DNA of 64,000 nt from Oryzomicrobium sp. (GCF_021287045.1 NZ_JAJTBG010000002.1:248001-312000), one strand, 5' to 3'. Shown: positions 17,062-25,476, counted from the first letter of the stretch. Numbers and translations are program-made. The notes: generated from the letters alone by a model not told the origin.

Positions 17062-19316
17062 GGCCGCGCCTCCATCTCCAGCCCGGCCAGCACCCGCTCC
17101 AGGGCATCCGCCGCCTGGGCCAGGGTGGCCTCGTCGATGGTCAGGGGCGGGGCCAGGCGGATCACCGTGCCGTGAGTGTCCTTGGTCACCACCCCGGCGG
17201 CGAGCAGGCCGTCCACCACCGCCCGGGCGCTCACACCCTGGACCTCGACGCCGACGAACAGGCCCCGGCCGCGCACTTCCTTGATCAACGGCGAGGCGAT
17301 GCCTTGCAGGCGCGCCAGCAGCCAGGCGCCGAGCCGGGCCGAACGGGCCGGCAGATCCTCGTCGAGCAGCAGTTCCAGGGCCTCCAGGGCCACCGTGGCG
17401 GCCAAGGGGTTGCCGCCGAAGGTGGAGCCGTGGTCGCCGGGCTTGAGCACGCCGAGCACCTCGCGCCGGGCGAGGAAGGCCGACACCGGCAGCAGGCCGC
17501 CGCCCAGGGCCTTGCCCAGGCACAGGCCGTCGGGGCGCACGCCCTCGTGCTCGCAGGCGAGCAGCCGGCCGGTGCGGCCCAGGCCGGTCTGCACCTCGTC
17601 GGCGATGAGCAGCACGTTGCGGCGCCGGCAAATCTCGGCGCAGGCCGCCAGGTAGCCCGGCGGCGGCACGACGATGCCGCCCTCGCCCTGGATCGGCTCC
17701 ACCAGGAAGGCGGCGGTGTTGGGGGTGATGGCCGCCTCCAGGGCCGCCGCGTCGCCGTAGGGAATGGTCAGCAGCCCCCCCGGGAAGGGGCCGAAGCCGG
17801 CCCGGTACTGGGGTTCGGTGGACAGGCCGACGATGGCGATGGAGCGGCCGTGGAAGTTGCCTGCGCAGGCGATGATCTCGGCGTCGCCGTCGGGCACGCC
17901 CTTGACCACGTGGGCCCACTTGCGCGCCACCTTGAGGGCGGTTTCCACCGCCTCCAGGCCGGTGTTGGCGGGCAGGGCCAGGTCGAAGCCGGTGATCTCG
18001 GTGAGGCGCTTCAGCAGCACCGGCAGCCGGTCGTTGGAAAAGGCCCGGGACGTCACCGCCAGGCGCCGGGCCTGGGCGGCGAGAGTCGCCACCAGGCGCG
18101 GGTGGCTATGGCCGAAGGACACCGCCGAGTAGGCGGCCATCATGTCGATGTAGCGGCGCCCCTCGGTATCCACCAGCCAGGGCCCCTCGCCGTGACTCAC
18201 CACCAGGGGCAGGGGCTCGTAGTTGTGGGCGCCGTGGGCCATTTCCCAATCGGCCAGGGTGGCGGCGTCCGGGGCCAGGGCCGTTTCCACCAGGTCCACC
18301 GCCAGGCGGCCGGTGCGCAGGTCCCGGTCCAGGCCGGGACGGTATTCGACGATCTCCAGGGCCACCGCCCCGGGGCGGCGCAGCACGCCGCGCAGGGCTG
18401 GCAGCACCTCTCCGGCGGCCAGGCCGAGGGGGGCCGGCACGGTGGTGGCCGGGGCGTCCTCCGGATCGAAGGCGTCCAGGTCGATGGTCACGCCGAAGGG
18501 CGCGGTGCCGTGGCGGCCGGCCCGGGCCACGGCGTCGGCGAAGACCCGGGCGAAGCCCAGCCTGGCCAGGTCGTCCGGGGGCACTACCTTGACCCCGAGG
18601 CGCACCAGATGGCGCAACTCGGCGGCCTCGAAGCTGCGCGCACCGATCACCGTGATGCGCTGCGGGTCGAGCACCGGCCCGTCCACCCAGGCCAATTCCG
18701 GGCTACCCAGACCGAGCAGGGCGGCCAGGGGCATGCCGTGGGGGTTGCCGGTGGGGGAGGATTCGGCCACGTGGGCGTCCAGGTGGGCGTCGATCCACAC
18801 CAGGCCCGGGGCCTCGCCCAGCGCCTGGCCGACGCCGCGCCAAGTGCCGGCGGCGACGCTGTGATCGCCGCCCAGGATCACCAGCCGGCCGCCCCCGCCC
18901 GCCGCCTGGCCGACCGCCGCCGCCAGCCGGCGCAGGTAGCCGCCCAGCCGGGCCAGGCGGCCGGCGTCCGCCGGGGCGTCCTCGGCCACCGGCGCAATCC
19001 GTTCGACAGCACCGACCCGGCCGCCGGCACGACGCACCGCCCCGGCCACGCCAAGATGCGCCAGGGCGGCGGGGCCGGCGGCCAGGTCGTCCTCGGCCGC
19101 CGGGGGGCCGCCCAGGCCGCAGGCGGCGTCGATCAGGACCACCGGGGGCAGATCGCCCCCCGTGGCCCGGGTGGCGGAATGCGTGGCCGGATGAGTGGCC
19201 GGATGGCCCGGGGAAGAATCAGAAGAATCGGGCGAGCGGGCCGGCGCCGCTGCGGGCGCGGGGTCGGCGACATGGGCGGGGCGCTCTTGTGGAGCCGCCT
19301 TGAGTCGGTCGTTCAT
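17058..19316 (-). CDS. Fused arginase-ornithine aminotransferase
   Basis: One 752-residue frame joins two complete enzymes. Residues 57-348 are a ureohydrolase of arginase type, with manganese ligands in GGDHS (His152), DAHLD (Asp176, His178, Asp180) and DLD (Asp279, Asp281), plus His193 in SPTGNPHG and the EIVEY motif (Glu324). Residues 359-752 are a class-III aminotransferase matching ornithine aminotransferase (AHNYEPLPLVV, NTGLEAVETALKVARKW, DEVQTGLGRTG, PLP lysine Lys602 in LGKALGGGLLP, GDHGSTFGGNPL). The first 56 residues are a low-complexity Ala/Pro/Thr tail. Expected chemistry: arginine to ornithine plus urea, then glutamate semialdehyde. An AGGAGGT site 7 bp before the ATG at 19316 supports the start. 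No good ribosome site precedes Met359, so separate internal translation looks unlikely. Confidence 0.9.
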   Translation of the reverse strand: MNDRLKAAPQERPAHVADPAPAAAPARSPDSSDSSPGHPATHPATHSATRATGGDLPPVVLIDAACGLGGPPAAEDDLAAGPAALAHLGVAGAVRRAGGRVGAVERIAPVAEDAPADAGRLARLGGYLRRLAAAVGQAAGGGGRLVILGGDHSVAAGTWRGVGQALGEAPGLVWIDAHLDAHVAESSPTGNPHGMPLAALLGLGSPELAWVDGPVLDPQRITVIGARSFEAAELRHLVRLGVKVVPPDDLARLGFARVFADAVARAGRHGTAPFGVTIDLDAFDPEDAPATTVPAPLGLAAGEVLPALRGVLRRPGAVALEIVEYRPGLDRDLRTGRLAVDLVETALAPDAATLADWEMAHGAHNYEPLPLVVSHGEGPWLVDTEGRRYIDMMAAYSAVSFGHSHPRLVATLAAQARRLAVTSRAFSNDRLPVLLKRLTEITGFDLALPANTGLEAVETALKVARKWAHVVKGVPDGDAEIIACAGNFHGRSIAIVGLSTEPQYRAGFGPFPGGLLTIPYGDAAALEAAITPNTAAFLVEPIQGEGGIVVPPPGYLAACAEICRRRNVLLIADEVQTGLGRTGRLLACEHEGVRPDGLCLGKALGGGLLPVSAFLARREVLGVLKPGDHGSTFGGNPLAATVALEALELLLDEDLPARSARLGAWLLARLQGIASPLIKEVRGRGLFVGVEVQGVSARAVVDGLLAAGVVTKDTHGTVIRLAPPLTIDEATLAQAADALERVLAGLEMEARP

Positions 19317-19389
19317 GGCACACCTCCTGGTGGGATGCAGCCGTAGCCGTATGCAATATGCCCATTGGACAAGGGCCGGCCCGGCGGGG

Positions 19390-19417
19390 TTCGTCCCGGC
19401 CCGGCGTGCGCTATACT
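19390..19417 (+). promoter_or_regulatory. Promoter of the Mn-riboswitch transcript
   Basis: TATACT at 19412-19417 lies a few bases before the first conserved riboswitch bases. TTCGTC at 19390-19395 is a weak -35 with a 16-bp spacer. The predicted start, about 19424, coincides with the beginning of the conserved riboswitch helix. Confidence 0.55.
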
Positions 19418-19423
19418 GCGCCC

Positions 19424-19557
19424 GCTCTTTGGGGAGTAGCCGCCCCGCCGCAACGGTGGGGGCGCCGGTCAACATGCTGGAAGCGCGGTCATCGCCGCCT
19501 CCTGGCCGGTGCGGGCCCGCAGGCGCGTCTGCGCCGCCGGGTCTGGCGAGACCAGGG
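19424..19557 (+). ncRNA. yybP-ykoY family manganese riboswitch
   Basis: The hallmark bases of this aptamer are all present in order: the 5' segment CTTTGGGGAGTAGCC (19427-19441), the internal GTCAACATGCTGG (19468-19480), and the 3' segment GGTCTGGCGAGACCAGGGA near 19540-19558. A GC-rich variable arm lies between the first two. This class binds Mn2+ and activates Mn2+ exporters. The element sits 100 bp before a TMEM165/GDT1-family gene, one of its classic targets, with its own TATACT promoter. The remaining leader up to 19655 is the expression platform, and I cannot decide between transcriptional and translational control. Confidence 0.92.
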
Positions 19558-19655
19558 ACGATGCGGCCTTCTTCCAGGAAACCCCGGGGAGCCGGTGGCC
19601 GTGGCGTTCCTGCGTTCCGTCCGACCACCCCTACCGGCCCCCATCTCCCGACCCC

Positions 19656-20234
19656 ATGGAAGCCTTCCTCGTCTCCACCGGCATCGTCGCCCTGGCCGAA
19701 ATCGGCGATAAGACCCAGCTGCTGTCCTTCGTCCTGGCCGCCCGCTTCAAGCGCCCCTGGCCGATCGTCGCCGGCATCTTCGTCGCCACCGTCTTCAACC
19801 ACGCCGCCGCCGGCGCGGTGGGGGCCTGGCTGACCCACCTGATCGGCCCGGACACCATGCGCTGGATTTTGGGCCTGTCCTTCCTGGCCATGGCCGGCTG
19901 GATCCTGGTGCCGGACAAGCTCGACGACGACGAGGCGCCGCAAGCCCGCTACGGCGCCTTCGCCACCACCCTGATCGCCTTCTTCCTTGCCGAAATGGGC
20001 GACAAGACCCAGGTGGCCACGGTGGCCCTGGCGGCCCGCTTCGACTCCCTGGCGGCGGTGGTGCTGGGCACCACCTTCGGCATGATGCTGGCCAACGTGC
20101 CGGCGGTGCTGGTGGGCGACAAGCTGGCCCACAAGCTGCCGGTGAAGGCCATCCACGTAGTCTGCGCCCTGATCTTCGCCGCCCTCGGCGTGGCCGCCCT
20201 GGCCGGGGCCGATTTCGCCGCCTGGCTGGGCTGA
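19656..20234 (+). CDS. TMEM165/GDT1 (UPF0016) family cation transporter, putative Mn2+ exporter
   Basis: A 192-residue membrane protein with six hydrophobic segments arranged as two repeats. Each repeat opens with the signature ExGDKT: EIGDKTQ at 15-21 and EMGDKTQ at 113-119. These acidic motifs form the cation path in the GDT1/MneA/MntX family, whose bacterial members export Mn2+. The riboswitch directly upstream supports this function. The ATG at 19656 is chosen because helix 1 and the first motif begin at once; an upstream in-frame extension would read through the riboswitch. A strong hairpin with a T tail follows the stop. Confidence 0.92.
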   Translation: MEAFLVSTGIVALAEIGDKTQLLSFVLAARFKRPWPIVAGIFVATVFNHAAAGAVGAWLTHLIGPDTMRWILGLSFLAMAGWILVPDKLDDDEAPQARYGAFATTLIAFFLAEMGDKTQVATVALAARFDSLAAVVLGTTFGMMLANVPAVLVGDKLAHKLPVKAIHVVCALIFAALGVAALAGADFAAWLG

Positions 20235-20241
20235 ACCGGCG

Positions 20242-20268
20242 CGGCGGCGCCCCCGCCGCCGGCCTTTT
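20242..20268 (+). terminator. Rho-independent terminator after the TMEM165/GDT1 gene
   Basis: An 8-bp perfect GC stem (20242-20249 with 20254-20261) and a CCCC loop are followed by GCCTTTT, 8 bp after the stop codon. This cleanly ends the Mn-riboswitch transcript before the corA leader begins. Confidence 0.75.
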
Positions 20269-20331
20269 CCGGGCTGTTCCGGCCTGTTCCCGGCACCACG
20301 ACCCCGGCCCCGCAAGCCGGGGCAAGCGGCC

Positions 20332-20360
20332 TTGGCGCAGTGCAGCAAGCGTGCTAACCT
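20332..20360 (+). promoter_or_regulatory. Putative sigma-70 promoter of the corA leader
   Basis: TTGGCG at 20332-20337 and TAACCT at 20355-20360 are separated by exactly 17 bp. The predicted start, about 20367, gives a 300-nt untranslated region before corA. Confidence 0.55.
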
Positions 20361-20391
20361 CGCGCCCGTTTTCATCTCCGGAGATTCCGAC

Positions 20392-20475
20392 GTGGGCAGT
20401 TGCCTGGGTGGCTCGGACGGTGGCAGTTGCCGCACCGCCGATACGCCGCTCCCGCTGACCGCCACGACGGGGTGA
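20392..20475 (+). CDS. Possible leader peptide upstream of corA
   Basis: A 27-codon frame starts with GTG at 20392 and ends with TGA at 20473-20475. GGAG lies 8 nt before the GTG, good spacing for a ribosome site, and is itself part of a 12-bp palindrome (20374-20385). The peptide begins VGSCLGGSDGGSC and so repeats Gly-Ser-Cys; the repeat is exact at DNA level (GGCAGTTGCC at 20395-20404 and 20422-20431, 27 bp apart). A terminator hairpin follows 42 bp after the stop. The layout resembles an attenuation leader, but the repeated DNA could instead be an operator or an RNA structure. I do not recognise the peptide. Confidence 0.35.
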   Translation: MGSCLGGSDGGSCRTADTPLPLTATTG

Positions 20476-20517
20476 CCGCCTCCCCGGGCCTGCGCCAGAA
20501 CGCGCCGCCCGCCTAGC

Positions 20518-20542
20518 GTCCCCCGTCCTGGGGGACACTTTT
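20518..20542 (+). terminator. Intrinsic terminator inside the corA leader (possible attenuator)
   Basis: A perfect 7-bp stem GTCCCCC/GGGGGAC with a 5-nt loop is followed by ACTTTT. It lies between the leader promoter and corA, so it would cut most leader transcripts short unless overridden. The alternative is that it ends an independent small RNA of about 175 nt. Confidence 0.6.
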
Positions 20543-20672
20543 ACACCGCTTCCTCACCCGCTTTCGCTGGCCTGTGGCCGCGAGGGTGGCGCGATCGTTG
20601 CCGGTTGCCAGTCAGCGCCGAGCGCATGCCGCCGTGCCCCGTCACTCCGGACCACTCCGGTAAGGCGCGAGC

Positions 20673-21635
20673 ATGATCAACATCTTCGAACTGCTGAATG
20701 GCCGCCTGCGTCAGACCCAGGCCATCCGCCACAGCGACCTGGCGGGCAAGGCGCCGATCTGGATCGACATCGTCGAGCCCACCGAGGAGGAATCCGCCTG
20801 GGCCCACGAACAGTGGGGCCTGGACCTGGAGACGCCGGAGGACTTGACCGACATCGAGGCGTCGGCACGCTTCTACGAGACCGACGACGGGGCCCTGCAC
20901 CTGCGCTCGGACTTTCTGCTCGACAAGGACGACGACGACCACAACGTGCCGGTGCGCTTCGTGCTGCGCGGCGGGCTGCTGTTTTCGATCCGCGACGACG
21001 ACCTGCCGGTGTTCCGCCTGTCGCGCATGCGCGCCCGCACCCAGCCGGGCCACGTTTCCGACGCCATGGACGTGCTGCTCGACCTGTACGCCACCGACGT
21101 GGAGTATTCCGCCGACGCCCTGGAGGAAATCTACGGGGCCCTAGACGAGGTGAGCCGCCACGTGCTCGGCAACCAGCTCTCGGACGAGGCCGCCGGCGAG
21201 GTGCTGTCGTCGATCGCCAAGGAAGAGGACACCAACGGGCGCATCCGCCGCAACGTGATGGACACCCGCCGCGCCGTGTCCTTCCTGATGCGCGGCAAGC
21301 GCCTGACCAACGAGCAGTTCGAGGAGGCGCGCCAGATCCTGCGCGACATCGACTCCCTGGACGGCCACACCACCTTCCTGTTCGACAAGATCAACTTCCT
21401 GATGGACGCCACCGTCGGCTTCATCAACATCAACCAGAACAAGATCATCAAGATCTTCTCGGTGGCCTCGGTGGCCCTGCTGCCGCCGACCCTGATCGCC
21501 AGTGTGTACGGCATGAACTTCGGGCGCATGCCCGAGCTGCAATGGGAGTACGGCTACCCCTTCTCCCTGATCCTGATGATCCTGTCGGTGATCGCCCCGT
21601 TCACCTACTTCCGCCGCCGCGGCTGGCTGAAGTAG
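20673..21635 (+). CDS. corA: CorA family magnesium/cobalt transporter
   Basis: A 320-residue member of the CorA (MIT) family, a pentameric Mg2+ (Co2+, Ni2+) channel. The N-terminal two thirds are the cytoplasmic funnel, rich in acidic residues (e.g. DKDDDDHNVP). Two C-terminal helices flank the invariant YGMNF signature (in LIASVYGMNFGRMPEL), and the tail ends with the basic FRRRGWLK. All expected parts are present. The ATG at 20673 has only a weak ribosome site. Regulation probably involves the terminated leader at 20366-20542. Confidence 0.95.
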   Translation: MINIFELLNGRLRQTQAIRHSDLAGKAPIWIDIVEPTEEESAWAHEQWGLDLETPEDLTDIEASARFYETDDGALHLRSDFLLDKDDDDHNVPVRFVLRGGLLFSIRDDDLPVFRLSRMRARTQPGHVSDAMDVLLDLYATDVEYSADALEEIYGALDEVSRHVLGNQLSDEAAGEVLSSIAKEEDTNGRIRRNVMDTRRAVSFLMRGKRLTNEQFEEARQILRDIDSLDGHTTFLFDKINFLMDATVGFININQNKIIKIFSVASVALLPPTLIASVYGMNFGRMPELQWEYGYPFSLILMILSVIAPFTYFRRRGWLK

Positions 21636-21650
21636 GGAGGGGTCGCAAAT

Positions 21651-21780
21651 GGGCGGGATTTCAGGCGCTATCTGAAACCCCGCGCCAATAGGGCATCTTC
21701 ACGGGGTGCGGCGGGAACGCCGCGCCCCATCTTGCTTTTGGGGCATACCCTGTGGAGATCGGCGCCCCGCCTGGGGTTTG
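21651..21780. repeat. Dispersed palindromic repeat, copy A
   Basis: Just after corA an imperfect 12-bp inverted repeat (21653-21664 with 21672-21683, one mismatch) contains the family core CTGAAACCCCGCGCCA. A second hairpin follows at about 21704-21727 and continues into CCGCGCCCCATCTTGCTTTTGG (split as CCGCGCCCC and CTTGCTTTT), the second module of the family. It may also act as the corA terminator. No gene is visible in this spacer. Confidence 0.6.
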
Positions 21781-21840
21781 GCGGGGCCGGGCAGGATGAA
21801 GCGCCGCCGGGGGCGGGAATCGGGAACCAGCCCGGGGGAA

Positions 21841-23361
21841 TCAGCCCAGGGCGCGGCTCGCCTCCAGCGCCAGGGCGGCGGCGGCGACGAGGGCGATCAG
21901 CAGCAGGGCGACGCGCTGGCGGCGCTGTTCGGCGAGCAGCAGCTTGAGGGCGGAATCGTCACGGCGCGGCTCCTCGGCCAGGCGCCGGTAGATCAGGCGC
22001 GGCAACTGGGGCAGCTCCTTGGCCCAGTAGGGGCCCTCGTGCTTGAGGCCGTCCACCAGGGCGCGCCAGCCGATCTGGCGGCTCATCCAGCGCTCCAGGA
22101 AGGGCTTGGCGGTCTTCCACAGGTCCAGCTCCGGGTCGAGCTGGCGGCCCAGGCCCTCGATGTTGAGCAGGGTCTTTTGCAGCATCACCAGCTGGGGCTG
22201 GATTTCCACGTTGAAGCGGCGGCTGGTCTGGAACAGGCGCAGCAAGAGCTTGCCGAAGGAGATGTCCTTCAGGGGCCGGTCGAAGATCGGCTCGCAGACG
22301 GTGCGCACCGCCGCCTCCAGCTCGTCCACCCGGGTGTCCGCCGGGGCCCAGCCGGATTCGATGTGTGCCTCGGCCACCCGCTTGTAGTCACGGCGGAAGA
22401 AGGCCAGGAAGTTCTGCGCCAGGTAGTTCTTGTCGACTTCGTTGAGGGTGCCGACGATGCCGAAGTCCAGGGCGATGTAGCGGCCGTCGTCGGCCACCAG
22501 GATGTTGCCCGGGTGCATGTCGGCGTGGAAGAAGCCGTCGCGGAACACCTGGGTGAAGAAGATTTCCACCCCGGCCCGGGACAGGGCCTTCAGGTCGATC
22601 CCCTTGGCCAGCAGCACGTCGGTCTGGGAAATGGGCGTGCCGTGCATGCGCTCCATGGTCATCACCGTGGTGGCGCAGTAGTCCCAGTACACCTCGGGCA
22701 CCACCAGCAGCGGCGAATGCTCGAAGTTGCGCCGCAATTGCGAGCAGTTGGCCGCCTCGTGCATCAGGTCCAGCTCGTCGTAAAGGTACTTGGCGAACTC
22801 GGCCACCACCTCCCGGGGCTTCAAGCGCCGACCGTCCACGGAGACGGCCTCGACCAGCCGGGCCAGGGTGTCCATCAGCGCCAGGTCGTGGGCGATCACC
22901 GGGCGCATGCCCGGGCGCAGCACCTTGACCGCCACTTCGCGGCCATCCGGCAGCTTGGCGAAGTGCACCTGGGCCACCGAGGCCGAGGCCACCGGGGTGA
23001 GGTCGAATTCGGGAAAGACCTGGTTGAGGGGCCGGCCGAAGGCGGCCTCGATCTCGGCCACCGCCTGCTCGGAGGGGAAGGGCGGCACCCGGTCCTGCAA
23101 CTTGGCCAGTTCCTCGGCCACGTCCGGCGGCAGCAGGTCGCGGCGGGTGGACAGCACCTGGCCGAACTTGACGAAGATCGGCCCGAGGGCTTCCAGGGCC
23201 TTGCGCAGGCGCACCGCCCGGGGCTCGGAAAAACGCCGCCAGCGCAGCAGGGGCGCCAGCCAGCGGGCGGCCCGGCCGGTGGGCTCGGCCTCGATGAGCA
23301 TGCCATCCAGGCCGTGGCGGAGCGCGACGGAAACGATGCGGGCGAGTCGGAAGAGGCGCAT
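21841..23361 (-). CDS. ubiB: UbiB, ubiquinone biosynthesis kinase-like protein
   Basis: A 506-residue atypical kinase of the UbiB/ABC1/COQ8 family, needed for aerobic ubiquinone synthesis and thought to extract or deliver lipid precursors using ATPase activity. The family-specific KFGQ motif (about 65-68), the Ala-rich loop ASASVAQVH, the catalytic HADMHPGN and the metal-binding ALDFG are all seen. The C-terminus has a hydrophobic segment ([16 protein letters not shown]). I chose the ATG at 23361 ([19 protein letters not shown]), which matches the usual UbiB N-terminus. A TTG five codons upstream is possible. It is not in the ubiE-ubiJ-ubiB cluster common in gammaproteobacteria. Confidence 0.93.
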   Translation of the reverse strand: MRLFRLARIVSVALRHGLDGMLIEAEPTGRAARWLAPLLRWRRFSEPRAVRLRKALEALGPIFVKFGQVLSTRRDLLPPDVAEELAKLQDRVPPFPSEQAVAEIEAAFGRPLNQVFPEFDLTPVASASVAQVHFAKLPDGREVAVKVLRPGMRPVIAHDLALMDTLARLVEAVSVDGRRLKPREVVAEFAKYLYDELDLMHEAANCSQLRRNFEHSPLLVVPEVYWDYCATTVMTMERMHGTPISQTDVLLAKGIDLKALSRAGVEIFFTQVFRDGFFHADMHPGNILVADDGRYIALDFGIVGTLNEVDKNYLAQNFLAFFRRDYKRVAEAHIESGWAPADTRVDELEAAVRTVCEPIFDRPLKDISFGKLLLRLFQTSRRFNVEIQPQLVMLQKTLLNIEGLGRQLDPELDLWKTAKPFLERWMSRQIGWRALVDGLKHEGPYWAKELPQLPRLIYRRLAEEPRRDDSALKLLLAEQRRQRVALLLIALVAAAALALEASRALG

Positions 23362-23508
23362 GGGCGCGATCGGCAATCGAAGGAGGTAAGAAAGCAGCCC
23401 GGCGCGGCCCTGCCGGCGCCGGGGGAAAGGCCGGAGTTTACCGGGATTGGCGCCCCCCCGCTCAAGCGCCCCGGGACGGTCTGGCGCCCCGGGGCGGCAG
23501 GCCCGGCC

Positions 23509-23979
23509 TTACTCGGCCTCGGCCACGGTGGTGGCAGGCAATCCAGCCGCCTGGCGGCTGGCGGCGAACAGGGGATCGGTGAGCTTGCGCAGCTTGCCGG
23601 CGGTGGGACCGAACTTGTCCGGCCGGCCGCCGCCGTAGCGTGCATCGTAGGTGGCCTCGCCGATCAGCCGGTTGCTCTCGAACACGCGCAGCTGGGCATA
23701 ACGCAGAAACATAGCCAGGTCCCAGCGCCACGAGGCGGTGTATTCCAGGTAGGCGCCGCAGTCGGCCGGGAGCGCGCCCTTGTAGGTGCGGGTGGCAATG
23801 CCGGCGCTACGGATCTGGGCGTCCAACTCGGGGTGGAAGCCATCCATCAACACGTCGTCGTTGTACTGCAGGCAGAGGGCGGTCAGCGGCTTCTCCACCG
23901 GCTTGACGGTGGTGCTGATCGAACAGGCGGCGCAGGCCAGGGCCAGCGCCCCAATGGGGATGAGTCGGTGCAGCGTCAT
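23509..23979 (-). CDS. Small outer-envelope lipoprotein, Sbal_3080-like
   Basis: A 156-residue predicted lipoprotein. The signal peptide MTLHRLIPIGALALACAAC ends in a lipobox-like LACAAC; the mature protein would start at one of the adjacent cysteines. The rest is soluble, with Cys residues in ALCLQYN and ADCGAYLEYTA and a WRWDLAMFLRYAQLRVF segment. This resembles the Sbal_3080 family of uncharacterised lipoproteins, from memory of the family pattern only. Function unknown. It is divergent from gshA with a 204-bp spacer, and its ATG at 23979 is preceded by a GGGAG site. Confidence 0.65.
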   Translation of the reverse strand: MTLHRLIPIGALALACAACSISTTVKPVEKPLTALCLQYNDDVLMDGFHPELDAQIRSAGIATRTYKGALPADCGAYLEYTASWRWDLAMFLRYAQLRVFESNRLIGEATYDARYGGGRPDKFGPTAGKLRKLTDPLFAASRQAAGLPATTVAEAE

Positions 23980-24183
23980 TGAAACTCCCTGATGTCGTTG
24001 TCGTGAGCCGCGATGCGGCGGGGCCGGAGCATGCCCGGAGAAGTTCCCAGCGGCAAGGATGCCCGTCCCGGCCGCACCCGGACGTGCTACGCCCGGGGCG
24101 CTCGGGGTAACATCTGCCCCTCACCGACTTTCCCATCGGGCGGCCCCGGTTCTACCACCCCGCACCGCCGCCCCGGAGACACC

Positions 24184-25476
24184 ATGGTTCCTCACCTCAC
24201 CACCGCGCTGACCGGCCCGATCCTGGAGCTGGAGCAGCGTTTCCTCGACGAGAGCGCCCGCATCGAACAATGGCTGCGGGGCAAGTGGCAGGACCACACC
24301 CCGCCCTTCTACGGCTCGGTGGACCTGCGCAACGCCGGCTTCAAGCTGGCCCCGGTGGACACCAACCTCTTTCCCGGCGGCTTCAACAACCTCACCGCCG
24401 CCTTCCACCCGCTGTGCGTCCAGGCCGCCCAGGTGGCGGTGGAAAAGCTCTGCCCCGAGGCGCGCAACCTGCTGCTGGTGCCGGAAAACCACACCCGCAA
24501 CCTGTTTTACCTGCAAAACGTGGCCCAGCTCGCCGGCATCCTCAAGCACGCCGGGCTGAACGTGCGCATCGGCTCCCTCAACCCGGAGATCGCCGAGCCC
24601 ACCGCCATCGACCTGCACAACGGCCACGCCCTGCTGCTCGAACCCCTGAAGCGGGTCGGCAACCGGCTCACCCTGGAGGGCTTCGACCCCTGCGTGGTGC
24701 TGCTCAACAACGACCTGTCGGCAGGCATCCCGGAGATTCTCACCAACCTGCACGAGCAGTGGCTGCTGCCGCCGCTGCACGCCGGCTGGTCCACCCGGCG
24801 CAAGTCGCACCATTTCGCCGCCTACGACGACGTGGCCAACGAGTTCGCCGAACTGCTCGGCATCGATCCGTGGCGCCTCAACCCCTACTTCGCGGTGTGC
24901 GAGCAGATCAACTTCCACGAGCGCACCGGCGAGGAATGCCTGGCCGGCAACGTGGACATGATGCTGGCGCGCATCCGCGCCAAGTACCAGGAATACGGCA
25001 TCGACGAGAAGCCCTACGTGGTGGTCAAGGCCGACGCCGGCACCTACGGCATGGGGGTGATGACGGTGCACGACGCCTCCGAGGTGGTGGGCCTGAACCG
25101 CAAGCAGCGCAACAAGATGAGCGTCATCAAGGAGGGCCTGGAGGTCTCGGCGGTGCTGATCCAGGAAGGGGTGCACACCGTGGAGCGGGTCGCCGAGCAG
25201 GTGGCCGAGCCGGTGGTGTACATGATCGACCGCTACGTGGTCGGCGGCTTCTACCGGGTCCACGGCGGCCGCGGCAAGGACGAGAACCTCAACGCCCCGG
25301 GCATGCACTTCACCCCCCTGGCCTTCGACACCTGCTGCAACCAGCCCGAGTACGGCGGCAACCCGGACGCCCCGCCCAACCGCTTCTACGCCTACGGCGT
25401 GGTGGCCCGGCTGGCCCTGCTGGCCGCGTCCCTGGAGCTGGAGCGGACCGCCCCGGCCGACGCCCTGGCGGCCTGA
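24184..25476 (+). CDS. gshA: Glutamate-cysteine ligase, proteobacterial GshA type
   Basis: Makes gamma-glutamylcysteine, the first step of glutathione synthesis. The 430-residue product belongs to the beta-/alphaproteobacterial family of about 430 residues that is unrelated in length to E. coli GshA. Seen are YGSVDLRNAGFKLAPVDTNLFPGGFNNL, EQINFHERTGEE, the ATP-binding VVVKADAGTYGMGVM, and the C-terminal FYRVHGGRGKDENLNAPG. The ATG at 24184 follows CCGGAGACACC, a usable ribosome site; an upstream frame extension has no support. gshB, its usual neighbour in related genomes, is not found here. A repeat-rich spacer follows. Confidence 0.93.
   Translation: MVPHLTTALTGPILELEQRFLDESARIEQWLRGKWQDHTPPFYGSVDLRNAGFKLAPVDTNLFPGGFNNLTAAFHPLCVQAAQVAVEKLCPEARNLLLVPENHTRNLFYLQNVAQLAGILKHAGLNVRIGSLNPEIAEPTAIDLHNGHALLLEPLKRVGNRLTLEGFDPCVVLLNNDLSAGIPEILTNLHEQWLLPPLHAGWSTRRKSHHFAAYDDVANEFAELLGIDPWRLNPYFAVCEQINFHERTGEECLAGNVDMMLARIRAKYQEYGIDEKPYVVVKADAGTYGMGVMTVHDASEVVGLNRKQRNKMSVIKEGLEVSAVLIQEGVHTVERVAEQVAEPVVYMIDRYVVGGFYRVHGGRGKDENLNAPGMHFTPLAFDTCCNQPEYGGNPDAPPNRFYAYGVVARLALLAASLELERTAPADALAA

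Larger units (their letters stand above)
19317..19655. other. Divergent regulatory region: rocF-rocD fusion (left) and Mn-riboswitch gene (right)
   Basis: A 339-bp non-coding spacer. The right two thirds carry the TATACT promoter and the yybP-ykoY riboswitch, followed by about 100 bp of expression platform. The left part holds the strong ribosome-binding site of the fusion gene and an AT-rich patch (GTATGCAATATGC at 19349-19361), unusual in this genome and a possible regulator site for the arginine operon. Confidence 0.5.
20235..20672 (+). other. Long intergenic region carrying the corA leader
   Basis: This 438-bp spacer holds, in order, the terminator of the preceding gene, a promoter, a palindrome ATCTCCGGAGAT (20374-20385), a possible 27-codon leader ORF with two copies of GGCAGTTGCC, a factor-independent terminator at 20518-20542, and a further 130 bp with no recognisable element before the corA ATG. 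Confidence 0.6.

Noticed and set aside
17058-20465. Extending the arginase-aminotransferase protein upstream to 1135 residues
   Set aside because: The extra 380 codons would run antisense through the riboswitch and the GDT1-family gene. The ATG at 19316 has an excellent ribosome site.
20366-20545. M-box or other known magnesium riboswitch before corA
   Set aside because: The conserved M-box strings are not visible. I report the leader as unrecognised rather than assign it to a known class.
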